64,000 bases of DNA from Pseudarthrobacter defluvii (lineage in GTDB: Bacteria > Actinomycetota > Actinomycetes > Actinomycetales > Micrococcaceae). The number at the start of each line of letters is the position of its first letter. Position 1 is the first letter of the stretch. A program made the translations under genes and the position numbers. The stretch is from assembly GCF_030816725.1 (NCBI RefSeq), contig NZ_JAUSYG010000001.1, forward strand, positions 1 to 64,000. The letters are read 5' to 3'. The notes under the pieces are model-generated. The model was given only the letters and a program-made list of their open reading frames with translations, ran no database searches and had not been told where the DNA came from. Below are positions 43,639-52,132 of the stretch, piece after piece.

Positions 43639-45692
43639 GCAACGCCCAGCTGGCGGAAACGAGCCGCCCTGCCCCCGCGAAAACGGCGCTTCCCGTGCCG
43701 GCGCAAACCGGTGCTGCCCGTCCTGTCGCTGACAGTGCCGCGGCCCCGCAGGCTGTCCGTGATGTGCTCCGTTCCCCCGGACAGCCGCTGGACCCTGCCG
43801 TCCGCGCAAAGATGAACTCCTCATTGGGCCATGATTTTTCCGCCGTGCGCGTGCATACCGACATGGCGGCGGCGCGGTCCGCCCGGGCGGTCAAAGCTGT
43901 GGCGTACACCGTGGGGCAACATATTGTTTTTTCCGCCGGCGAGTACCAGGGGGCGAATCAACGCGGACTGCACCTGTTGGCTCATGAACTTATGCATGTC
44001 AGGCAGCAGGTAAGACCACCGGATCCTGGGGTCCCGCTGATCATCGGTGCTTCCAGTGATCCGGCCGAGGCGGCGGCCAACCGGTCGGCCGATTCGGTCT
44101 TCGGCCTCGAACATCCCGCAGGTGAGGGGAACGGGATCACCGAAGGACCGGTGCTGCGCCGTTTTTCGGAGGGCGAGCATCGTCGGATCGGCGAAGGCGC
44201 CTACAGCCGGGCCTTCGCCGAGACGCAGTCGGGGCCTTCCGCGCCGGCGGTTCCTGCCGTCGACGCGTCATTGCGTACCCGGCTCAGAGAACTGAACTTC
44301 AAGCCCGGCACGGAAGCAGGCCTCAGCTACGGGCAGCTGGTCGCCGCGGCAGATGAGGTTGCCAGCTTTGAATTACTCGAGGAGCGGCAGAGCAGATCCA
44401 CGGGAACTCGTATTCCCCTGCTGAGCCCCGTCTGGGACTGGCTGGGCGACAAGACGCAGTATCTTGATCTAGCCGCCCGAAACACAGCCCATTTCCATCC
44501 GCACAACTACATGTCATGGCAGCCATGGCATTGGCAGGCGCTCCACACCATGGGCAGCGCCTGGGAAGTGGGTGAGGGGGCAAACGGTCTGAAGGCCGAA
44601 GTGCGGGCGCACCTCCAACGGTTCGATGCGGCGTCGGCGGACGTCCGAAGGATGCTAAAGGAGGGCTCCGAGAAAACCCTGGAGCCGGCGTTGAACCGGA
44701 TGCAAGCGCTGCTGGGCCGGGCACAGCAAAAGCAGACGCAATGTCAGGCCTTGCGTGCTCAGGCCAATGACCTGGCCGTCAGGGCTATGGCGATGAACGG
44801 GTTCGGTGACCATTTTCTCACCGACGCCTTCGCCGCTGGACACATCGTGACACCCCGGCAGGAATTGCTCCGTGATTACACCACGGAATTTCTGGGATTT
44901 ATGCCGGTGGGCAGTGTGCTGAACTGTGTCAACATCCCCTCTCTGGCCTGGCATGACCTGGACAACTTCTTTGGCGTTGACGTGGACAATGCCAGAGGCG
45001 AAAGCTGGAAAACCTATGGCGATGACTATGCCGACAAGGATGCGGCGCCCGGCGGCAGAACCCTGAGCCCGACCTTGGAGCACGTGACCGCGGCGACGGC
45101 CGAATCAGTCAGGCAGATGTGGCAGGCCGCCAAGGGGCAGCAACCGTCGTCGCTCCTTCCAGTCCTGAACCACTTACCGCGTCCAAAGCTCGAGGAGTAT
45201 CCGCCATGGTCCCCGCGCGACTGGGATCTCCAATTGCGTTATGCAGCCGGAGAGCAGCTCGCTATGTCGGCGGATCCGTCTGCTTCCTCCTCTGCTCAAG
45301 GGAACGACCTTGATCCGATAAGCAGCGACAAGCCGCCGAACCCCAAGGGGAACCAACTGGGCAGCGGAATCGCCTCCTTCAGGGCAACGTGCATCGATCT
45401 GATCTCTCGGTTCACATATACCAACTTTTTCATCCCGATGATCGGCAGGATCCGCGCAGACTATGCGCGGCGCTACTTCAGCGGACGTCCTGAGCAGCTG
45501 GTCTCCCCAGGGACCGCCCCTGTTCCGCAGGCCAGCGTGAGCGGTCACGTGGTGGCCGGGGTCCTGCTGGGCGGGGTGGTCGGCGGCGTGATCGGAGCCT
45601 TGGGGGGGCTGCTCCTGGGCGGATTGATTGGGGGCCTCTTCGGACGCCGGCGGGACACGGTGCGTGCCGGTGCAGAAGGGGGACGATCATGA
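43635..45692 (+). CDS. DUF4157 protein, candidate eCIS cargo 1
   Basis: 685 residues. Residues 50-125 form DUF4157 (GHDFSAVRVHTD, then the zinc-protease-like HELMH at 117-121). The central region has NTAHFHPHN (H286, H288, H290) and HFLTDAFAAGH (H393, D397, H403), a His/Asp pattern recalling zinc-dependent phospholipase C or P1-type nucleases; this is a guess from spacing. The C-terminus is a glycine-rich hydrophobic hairpin (VLLGGVVGGVIGALGGLLLG) before RRR, like membrane-inserting tails. DUF4157 is known to mark eCIS-linked effectors. It sits inside the structural operon with 4-base overlaps. Confidence 0.8.
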   Translation: MSNAQLAETSRPAPAKTALPVPAQTGAARPVADSAAAPQAVRDVLRSPGQPLDPAVRAKMNSSLGHDFSAVRVHTDMAAARSARAVKAVAYTVGQHIVFSAGEYQGANQRGLHLLAHELMHVRQQVRPPDPGVPLIIGASSDPAEAAANRSADSVFGLEHPAGEGNGITEGPVLRRFSEGEHRRIGEGAYSRAFAETQSGPSAPAVPAVDASLRTRLRELNFKPGTEAGLSYGQLVAAADEVASFELLEERQSRSTGTRIPLLSPVWDWLGDKTQYLDLAARNTAHFHPHNYMSWQPWHWQALHTMGSAWEVGEGANGLKAEVRAHLQRFDAASADVRRMLKEGSEKTLEPALNRMQALLGRAQQKQTQCQALRAQANDLAVRAMAMNGFGDHFLTDAFAAGHIVTPRQELLRDYTTEFLGFMPVGSVLNCVNIPSLAWHDLDNFFGVDVDNARGESWKTYGDDYADKDAAPGGRTLSPTLEHVTAATAESVRQMWQAAKGQQPSSLLPVLNHLPRPKLEEYPPWSPRDWDLQLRYAAGEQLAMSADPSASSSAQGNDLDPISSDKPPNPKGNQLGSGIASFRATCIDLISRFTYTNFFIPMIGRIRADYARRYFSGRPEQLVSPGTAPVPQASVSGHVVAGVLLGGVVGGVIGALGGLLLGGLIGGLFGRRRDTVRAGAEGGRS

Positions 45693-46351
45693 GCCCGTTT
45701 CCACAAATCTCACCCCGTATCCTCAAGGGCGGCCTGGCGCTGATTGACGTGGACTCGGGGCGGGTGGTCCGGCTGATTGCCCTGCAGTACAACCCCGAGA
45801 CCCTCAGCCGGACCCTGCAGGCGCAGGCGGTCGGCGCCGAGGGGAACGCCGATCGGTCCCAGGCCCTGCGCCTGAAGGGTCCGCCGGTCGAGTCCTACAA
45901 GCTGGACGCCGAGATCGACGCGGTCGACCAGCTGGAGGAGGGCGACCTGCTGGTGGGAAGGCTGGGTATTCAGCCGCATCTGGCGGCGCTGGAGATGCTC
46001 GTCTACCCGAGCATCGCCCAGCTCCGGGACCATCACGCTGCGGCGGCGCGGGGGCAGCTGCAAATTTCCCCGGTGGAGGCGCCGCTAACTCTTTTCATCT
46101 GGAGTACCAGCCGGGTGGCGCCGGTGCGGGTCACGGATTTCAGCATCACCGAGGAATTCTTTGACACCGCGCTGAATCCGATCCGGGCCAAGGTGAGCCT
46201 GGGCATGCGGGTGCTCAGCGTCAGTGACCTTGGTTTCGATCACCGCGGCGGATCCCTGTACCTGCGCTATCAGCTCGGCAAGGAACGGCTCGCAGCGATG
46301 AGCGCCGGCGTTTCCCCAGGCCTGCTGGGACTGAAGGAGATACCGACATGA
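45689..46351 (+). CDS. CIS tube/LysM adaptor protein (Afp7-like)
   Basis: 220 residues, CIS_tube family. It has IALQYNPETLSRTLQAQ near the N-terminus, SYKLDAEIDAVDQLEEGD in the middle and SITEEFFDTALNPIRAKVSL near the end. The family connects the inner tube to the spike-hub in Afp/PVC. The LysM-like part that in some homologues is fused to it is encoded separately by the next gene. Four-base overlaps on both sides. Confidence 0.9.
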   Translation: MSPFPQISPRILKGGLALIDVDSGRVVRLIALQYNPETLSRTLQAQAVGAEGNADRSQALRLKGPPVESYKLDAEIDAVDQLEEGDLLVGRLGIQPHLAALEMLVYPSIAQLRDHHAAAARGQLQISPVEAPLTLFIWSTSRVAPVRVTDFSITEEFFDTALNPIRAKVSLGMRVLSVSDLGFDHRGGSLYLRYQLGKERLAAMSAGVSPGLLGLKEIPT

Positions 46352-46731
46352 CCGTCAATGACCAGCAGGCCCGGCTCGAGGCGCTGCTGCGGCCGCCTTC
46401 GTTCGACGCCGCGCTGTTCCCGCCTTCGAGCCGTTACGCGGGACTTGCGACGGCGGTGCAGAACCCCGAAGGCGACCGGCCGGTCATCTATCTCACTCGG
46501 CGGTTTGTGCCGCGGCCGGAACGGCTGGAGCAAACCGGGGTGCATACCGTCGAAGCAGGGCAGCGCCCGGACACCATCGCCGCCGCCGCGCTGGGCGATG
46601 CCGAGCTGTTCTGGCGGATCTGCGACGGAAACCGGGCAGTGTTCCCGGCGGAACTGGTGCGCGAACCGGGCCGGCGGCTGCGCCTGACGCTGCCGGAGAA
46701 CCTGGCCGGCCAGGACGGAAACCGGCCGTGA
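46348..46731 (+). CDS. LysM-like baseplate protein
   Basis: 127 residues. The C-terminal half resembles a LysM/gp53-like module: TGVHTVEAGQRPDTIAAAAL, then AELFWRICDGNRAVFPAEL and a PGRRLRL end. The N-terminal part (SSRYAGLATAVQNPEGDRPV) is a conserved-looking lead-in giving the ITLR-type strand YLTRRFVPRP. It is expected to join the tube-adaptor protein in the baseplate. It is coupled to both neighbours. Confidence 0.8.
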   Translation: MTVNDQQARLEALLRPPSFDAALFPPSSRYAGLATAVQNPEGDRPVIYLTRRFVPRPERLEQTGVHTVEAGQRPDTIAAAALGDAELFWRICDGNRAVFPAELVREPGRRLRLTLPENLAGQDGNRP

Positions 46732-47864
46732 GCAATGCCGTGACGCTTTCGCTCTACGTCGGACCGGCCATCGCGCTGCCGGCCCCGCGGGCGCTGGTCG
46801 AAGCGCTAACCGAGGTGACAGTGCACGCGGGCAGCGCCGGAGAGGACGGGTTCGAACTGAAGTTCAGCGTGGGCCATGACTCCTCCATGCTGCAGACCGT
46901 CTTCCTCCTGAGCGGGGGAGCAGTGCCGCCGCTGATCCGTGTGGTCCTTGCCGTCACGGTCTCCGGAACCACCGAGGTCCTGATGGACGGACTGGTCACC
47001 CAGACCCAGATCGCCCCGGATACCGGCTCCGGTCCTACCCAACTTGTGGTCAGGGGCCGGGACATCAGCCATGCCATGGACAGCGTAGATCTAAGCGGGC
47101 TCTTCCTCTATCCGGCCATGCCGCTCGAGGCCCGCGTTGCACTCATCCTGGCCAAGTACATGGTGTTGGGAGTCATCCCGCTGATCGTTCCCACACCCAC
47201 CATGGACATTAACAATCCGCTGGAACGAATCGAACAGCACTGGGGCACCGATCTGGTCTATCTGCGCGACCTAGCGGCCATGTCCGGCTACACCTTCTAT
47301 ATGGAGCCAGGACCCACGGTGGGCACCAGCCTGGCCTACTGGGGCCCGGTCCTGCGGATCGGGCCAGTGCAAAAAGCACTCAGTGTGGACATGGACGCGG
47401 AAACGAATGTGGAATCCGTCAACTGCAGCTTTGAGCACGACTCCGCAGCCATGCCGATCGTGTCCATCGAAAACCCGTTCACCAGGACACCGCCGATTCC
47501 CATTCCGCTGGGGTTGATCAATCCGCTGGACCCGCCGCTGGGCCTGCTCCCGCCGGTACCGAAGAACTTCGAAATTATCGACGACAGTGCCGGCAAGGGT
47601 TTTCCGCGGGCGCTAATGCAGGCATGGGCGTACCAAGCGGCCAGCAACCGTTCGGTGATCGCCGAGGGAACCCTGGATGCTCTCCGGTACGGTGGCGTGC
47701 TCAAACCGCGCCGGCTGGCCGGGTTACGCGGGGTGGGGACCGCCTTCGATGGTCTCTACTACGTCGAACATGTCACCAGCACGCTGCGCCGGGGCGAGTT
47801 CAAACAGAATTTCAAGCTGGTCCGCAACGGCCTCATCTCCACGATACAAAGGATCCCGGTATGA
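46728..47864 (+). CDS. eCIS hub protein (gp27/VgrG N-terminal-like)
   Basis: 378 residues, phage late control D/gp27-like. Features are VGHDSSMLQTVFLLSGG, VLMDGLVTQTQIAPD, VRGRDISHAMDSVD and the second barrel GTDLVYLRDLAAMSGYTFYM, ending in GLYYVEHVTSTLRRGEFKQN. It should form the trimeric hub that seats the spike. In Afp8 or VgrG the hub and spike are one chain; here the spike is the next gene, overlapping by 4 bases. Confidence 0.92.
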   Translation: MSNAVTLSLYVGPAIALPAPRALVEALTEVTVHAGSAGEDGFELKFSVGHDSSMLQTVFLLSGGAVPPLIRVVLAVTVSGTTEVLMDGLVTQTQIAPDTGSGPTQLVVRGRDISHAMDSVDLSGLFLYPAMPLEARVALILAKYMVLGVIPLIVPTPTMDINNPLERIEQHWGTDLVYLRDLAAMSGYTFYMEPGPTVGTSLAYWGPVLRIGPVQKALSVDMDAETNVESVNCSFEHDSAAMPIVSIENPFTRTPPIPIPLGLINPLDPPLGLLPPVPKNFEIIDDSAGKGFPRALMQAWAYQAASNRSVIAEGTLDALRYGGVLKPRRLAGLRGVGTAFDGLYYVEHVTSTLRRGEFKQNFKLVRNGLISTIQRIPV

Positions 47865-48412
47865 GCATTCTTACGGTATCCGGCGCCAAAACCCGCCGGA
47901 ACAGGAAACAGTATCTGGGTAAGTACCGCGGGATTGTCCTGCAAAACGTGGACCCGATGGGAATCGGACGGCTACAGGCCCAGGTGATCGGCGTCTTTAC
48001 GCTCGCCTCCACCTGGGCCATGCCCAGCTTCCCGGTGGCCGGAACCCAGATGGGCGCCGTCGCTGTACCGCCAATCGGCGCCGGCGTCTGGATCGAGTTC
48101 GAACAGGGTGATCCGGACTTTCCGATCTGGACGGGCTGTTACTACAGCACCCGAGCCGAAGTCCCCCCGCTGGTCCAGATGGTGACACCTCCGATTCCGG
48201 CCATGACCATGCAGACCCCGCTGCAGAATGCAATCCAGCTCAGCGACGCGCCGCCGACGCCGGCGACGGGCGGAGTGGTGCTGCGCAGTGCCACCGGGGC
48301 TTCCATTGTGGTCAACGATTCGGGCATCTATATCAGCGACGGCAAAGGCGGACAGATCACCCTGATCGGTGGGATTGTCACCGTCAATGCCGGCGCGCTC
48401 GTGGTGAAGTAA
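47861..48412 (+). CDS. eCIS spike protein (baseplate assembly V, gp5-like)
   Basis: 183 residues. An OB-fold region (YLGKYRGIVLQNVDPMGIGR, then VPPIGAGVWIEFEQGDPDFP, IWTGCYYS) is followed by a short beta-helix-type tail (VVLRSATGASIVVNDSGIYI, then DGKGGQITLIGG). It should form the membrane-piercing spike that carries the PAAR-like tip. ATG at 47861 overlaps the hub stop. A 13-bp duplicated sequence lies at its stop codon. Confidence 0.92.
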   Translation: MSILTVSGAKTRRNRKQYLGKYRGIVLQNVDPMGIGRLQAQVIGVFTLASTWAMPSFPVAGTQMGAVAVPPIGAGVWIEFEQGDPDFPIWTGCYYSTRAEVPPLVQMVTPPIPAMTMQTPLQNAIQLSDAPPTPATGGVVLRSATGASIVVNDSGIYISDGKGGQITLIGGIVTVNAGALVVK

Positions 48413-48438
48413 GGCTCTGGTGAAGTAAGGAGGCAGTC

Positions 48439-48780
48439 ATGACCAGGTTTCTGCTGCATGTCGGGGCCGGCGTCCAATGCGCCCATATGGCCCCAGCTAC
48501 GGTGCAGACCAGCAATACGCGCGTCTTTGTCGGCACGACGTTGGTGATCACCGCAGCGGACCTGCACTCCGTCGCGGGCTGCCCCTTCACCGTTCCCGGC
48601 CCCAAACCACAGCCCTGCGCCACCATCCGCTGGGCTCCGGCGGCCCGGGTTTTTGTCCACGGCCAGCCCGCAGTGGTCCAGATGCCCGGCACCGGGCAGG
48701 GCATCTGTTCCAGCGCCGAGCAGATCCCCCAAGGCCCTCCAGTAATTGCTTCCCTCCAAGCCCGCGTGACAGGCATGTGA
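48439..48780 (+). CDS. PAAR-like spike-tip protein
   Basis: 113 residues, Afp10-like. It begins with a beta-rich FLLHVGAGVQCAHMAPATVQ and contains Cys/His residues (C15, H17, C48, C60) and repeated short strands, as in PAAR/DUF4280-type tips that bind a metal at the apex of the spike. RBS AAGGAGG at 48427-48433 sits 6 bases before the ATG. Position right after the spike gene supports the call. Confidence 0.8.
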   Translation: MTRFLLHVGAGVQCAHMAPATVQTSNTRVFVGTTLVITAADLHSVAGCPFTVPGPKPQPCATIRWAPAARVFVHGQPAVVQMPGTGQGICSSAEQIPQGPPVIASLQARVTGM

Positions 48781-48785
48781 GGACA

Positions 48786-49148
48786 ATGAACATCGATTTT
48801 CCGTGGCACTACGACTCCCGGGGACGCACTGCCGAGACCGACTATGAGGAGCACGTCAGGGACCTGCTGGAACTCCTGATTTTCACCGACCCTGGCGAGC
48901 GGGTGAACCGGCCGGGCTTCGGTTGCGGCCTGCGCCAACTGGTTTTCGCCCCCAACAGCCCCGAGCTGGCCGCGGCGCTGCAGTTCACCCTGGAGGCGGC
49001 AGTGCTGCGCGAACTCGGCGATATTCTCTCGCTCGAAAGTCTGCAGGTCCGCAGCGAGGATGCGGCGCTGCAGGTCGAGGTCCAATACGTGGTGCTGGGT
49101 TCCGGCAACCCCGGCGCGGCCGTCTTCCCCCGGGAGGGAGCGGCATGA
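48786..49148 (+). CDS. gp25-like baseplate wedge protein (Afp9-like)
   Basis: 120 residues, GPW/gp25 family. It starts NIDFPWHYDSRGRTAETDY and has the conserved EHVRDLLELLIFTDPGERVN, PGFGCGLRQLVFAPNSPELA and a C-terminal LQVEVQYVV. It initiates sheath polymerisation in related particles. The start is 5 bases after the PAAR stop and the end overlaps the next gene by 4 bases. Confidence 0.95.
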   Translation: MNIDFPWHYDSRGRTAETDYEEHVRDLLELLIFTDPGERVNRPGFGCGLRQLVFAPNSPELAAALQFTLEAAVLRELGDILSLESLQVRSEDAALQVEVQYVVLGSGNPGAAVFPREGAA

Positions 49149-52132
49149 GGGAGCTTCAGTACCACGACGACGGGCGCCGCGCCGAGGTCCGCGCCAACCC
49201 GAGCATGAACGGTATCGACTACGCCGAGGTGGAGACCGGCGATGACGGAAAGCCGGAGCTGCACGTGTTCCTGCTGCGTTCGTTGCCGCCCGAGAAGGAC
49301 GTCCGTCTCTTCTCCGCGGCGAACATTTTGATTGACGCGAGCCCCGATGCCGAGCCGGTCCAACCCGGCGATCCTGTCTTCCGGCGGGGGGAAAACCGGG
49401 ACCGGGACGACGTCGCCGTCATCCCCCTTGACCAGACCGGCAGCCGCTCCCCGTACGTGCTGCGGCTGGTACCGAGCCCGGAGTTTCCGCTCGAGGATGT
49501 GGATCCGCGCTACCGCAGCGCCACCTTTTCGTTCCTGCCGGAGACGCCGCTGGAGATCGACTGCCTCCGGAGCCCCGGCCGCCCCGCCCCGCAGACCACT
49601 GTTCCCGACCTGAATTATCTTGCCAAGGACTATGCCAGCTTCCGGCAGTTGTTACTGGACCGGCTCTCCGCCACCCTGCCGGGATGGCTGGAGCGGCACA
49701 GCCCGGATCTCTATCTGACGCTCGTGGAGATCCTTGCCTACGTGGCGGACCAGCTCAGTTATGCCCAGGACGCCGTCGGGACCGAAGCGTATCTTGACAC
49801 CGCTCGGTTACGGACCTCCCTGCGGCGCCATGTCCGGCTGGTGGACTACCCGATGCATGAAGGCTGCAACGCGCGGACCTGGGTCTGTCTCCAGGTCCGC
49901 GACAATCCGCGGGTGAAGCTCCATGACCTGGCCTTCATGACGCACCCGGAGGGCATCCCCGCCGGGGAAACCGAGGTGCTCCCGGGTACGTTGCGGCTGC
50001 TGCCACAGGCCAGCTACCGGGTGTTCGAAATCCTGCCGTTGCCGGCCCGCTCCGATATCAGCGAACACGACATAACAGACCCGGAGGTGCTTGTCCGGCA
50101 CCTCGCAGGCAGCGTCGGCCCGGTGCCGGGCCATGTCCGGTCACGCCTGACCGAACACCGGCTGAAGGCCCTGCTCGAGGCCGAAAAGAACCCCGAGGAG
50201 CTTCCGGCGCTGCTCACCGAACTGGCCGGCCTGCTGGATACCCTGCTGGATGACCCGGGCATGGTCTCGGTGGATCCCGGCGCCGTCAGCGATGCCATCG
50301 CCCGCTACGGATCACCCAATGCGCTCAAAGGCAGCAGACTGCGCGGCCGGAACCGCCTTGCCCTTGAGCAGATGTTGGGAAACGGACTGGCCGCTACGGA
50401 CCAACTGCACTTCTATGAAGCACACAACACCCTCGTCTTCTACACCTGGGGCTCCACAAATTGCTGCCTGCCCCGCGGCGCCGTCGCGGCAACCCTGCGG
50501 GACCGCTGGCGAGACGAAAAAGCCGGTACTCGCCGACTGGAGCAACTGCGGGTGGGGGATATCCTGATCCTCGAGGAGCTCGTTCATCCGGGGACCGGAA
50601 GCAGCGCCGATGCGGATCCGGCGCATCGCCATGCCGTCCGGCTCACCGCCGTCCAGCCCGGACTGGACCAACTCCGGAACACCCCCGTGGTGGAAGTGTC
50701 CTGGGACGAAGCCGACGCGCTGCCGTTCCCCCTGGTGCTCTCAGCCACCGGACCGGCGCCGGAGTGTGCGCTGCTGACAGATCTCGCCGTCGCACGCGGC
50801 AACGTGCTGTTGGTGGACCACGGGCAAACGGTCCTGGAACCGGACCCGGCCCGGCTGCGCGGCGAGCGGGGGACCGTCATCATTGCAGTGCCGTTCGCGC
50901 CACCGCACGATGTTGTTCCCGCGCCAAACGTGCAGCTGTGCTGCGTGGGGGAAGGACGCCCGGGCGACCGGTCCGAAGGACCTGTGGAGTACGAGCCGGT
51001 GCTGGCCGGCGCTCCGCTGGTCTTCAGCCAGCCCCCCGAAGCGGGAGTCCCGGCCAGCAGGCTGCTCCGGCAGGACCCGGCCGCGGCCCGGCCGGAGGTG
51101 GCACTGTTCAGCCCGGTGGAATTCGCGCACCCGAGGCTGGAGATCTTCGAACGGCTGCCCGAGCCCGGCACAACCGGTACACCCCTGCCCTATGAGCGCT
51201 GGCTGCCGCGCTCGGACCTGTTGGCCAGTGACACCGATGACCGCCATTTTGTGGTCGAAGTGGACGATTACGGCGTGGCCCATTTGCGCTTCGGCGACAA
51301 TGTGCTGGGCGCGCGGCCGGCCCCCGACACCCGGTTCCTTGCCTGGTACCGGACCGGCGGCGGATCCGCCGGAAACGTGGGAAGTGATGCGATCCGGCAC
51401 GTCATGCGCCGCGGCAAGATCCAAGGGGGCAGCATTGTCGGAGTCCGTAATCCGTTGGCGGCCCAAGGCGGCACCGATCCCGAACCGGTGGATCAGGTGC
51501 GGCTGAGGGCCCCGCACGCTTTCCGGACCCGGCTGGAACGGGCGATCACTGCCGAGGACTATGCGGCCATTGTGATGCGGGACTACGCCGGAACAGTGCA
51601 GCGGGCGGCGGCGCTCATGCAGGTACCCAAGAAAGGACCGGTAGTGATCAAGGTCACTGTCGATCCCCTCGGCACCGTCGACGACGATGCCGAATTCCGG
51701 GCGGGGGTGAAGAACCACTTGGAACGCTACCGGCGGATTGGCCACGAGGTCCAGGTAGGCACGGCCAGCTATGTTCCGCTGACGTTGGAACTGACCGTGG
51801 GATATCACCCGCATCATCGCCAAGGCGCGGTTCTGGGAGCCTTGCTAGACCGCTTCAGCAATGGTGTCCGGCCCGACGGCGGCCGCGGCTTCTTCCATCC
51901 GGACGAGCTGACCTTCGGGCAGGGCATCGCAGTCAGCGCCATTACCGCTGCTGCCCACTCCGTGCCGGGTGTTGCCTGGGCGTCAGTGAGGTCACTGGCA
52001 CGGATCGGGGGCACGGGTCTTCCGCCGGACGGGTTTCTGGAACTGAATCCCAATGAAATAGCACGGCTTGATCAGAACCCCGACGTCCCGGACCGCGGTT
52101 GGCTGAGCATTAAACTGGAGGTGGCCCGATGA
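49145..52132 (+). CDS. Large baseplate protein 1 (baseplate J/gp6-like)
   Basis: 995 residues from the ATG that overlaps the gp25 stop. The N-terminus carries the family's NYLAKDYASFRQLLLDRLS and LVEILAYVADQLSYAQDAVG blocks; the middle is an insertion-rich domain; the C-terminal third has the gp6/gp47 J-type core (LARIRTGGG-like WYRTGGGSAGNVGSDAIRHV, NPLAAQGGTDPEPVDQVRLR, AITAEDYAAIVMRDYAGTVQ). It should form the wedge arms around the hub (Afp11-like). Confidence 0.93.
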   Translation: MRELQYHDDGRRAEVRANPSMNGIDYAEVETGDDGKPELHVFLLRSLPPEKDVRLFSAANILIDASPDAEPVQPGDPVFRRGENRDRDDVAVIPLDQTGSRSPYVLRLVPSPEFPLEDVDPRYRSATFSFLPETPLEIDCLRSPGRPAPQTTVPDLNYLAKDYASFRQLLLDRLSATLPGWLERHSPDLYLTLVEILAYVADQLSYAQDAVGTEAYLDTARLRTSLRRHVRLVDYPMHEGCNARTWVCLQVRDNPRVKLHDLAFMTHPEGIPAGETEVLPGTLRLLPQASYRVFEILPLPARSDISEHDITDPEVLVRHLAGSVGPVPGHVRSRLTEHRLKALLEAEKNPEELPALLTELAGLLDTLLDDPGMVSVDPGAVSDAIARYGSPNALKGSRLRGRNRLALEQMLGNGLAATDQLHFYEAHNTLVFYTWGSTNCCLPRGAVAATLRDRWRDEKAGTRRLEQLRVGDILILEELVHPGTGSSADADPAHRHAVRLTAVQPGLDQLRNTPVVEVSWDEADALPFPLVLSATGPAPECALLTDLAVARGNVLLVDHGQTVLEPDPARLRGERGTVIIAVPFAPPHDVVPAPNVQLCCVGEGRPGDRSEGPVEYEPVLAGAPLVFSQPPEAGVPASRLLRQDPAAARPEVALFSPVEFAHPRLEIFERLPEPGTTGTPLPYERWLPRSDLLASDTDDRHFVVEVDDYGVAHLRFGDNVLGARPAPDTRFLAWYRTGGGSAGNVGSDAIRHVMRRGKIQGGSIVGVRNPLAAQGGTDPEPVDQVRLRAPHAFRTRLERAITAEDYAAIVMRDYAGTVQRAAALMQVPKKGPVVIKVTVDPLGTVDDDAEFRAGVKNHLERYRRIGHEVQVGTASYVPLTLELTVGYHPHHRQGAVLGALLDRFSNGVRPDGGRGFFHPDELTFGQGIAVSAITAAAHSVPGVAWASVRSLARIGGTGLPPDGFLELNPNEIARLDQNPDVPDRGWLSIKLEVAR

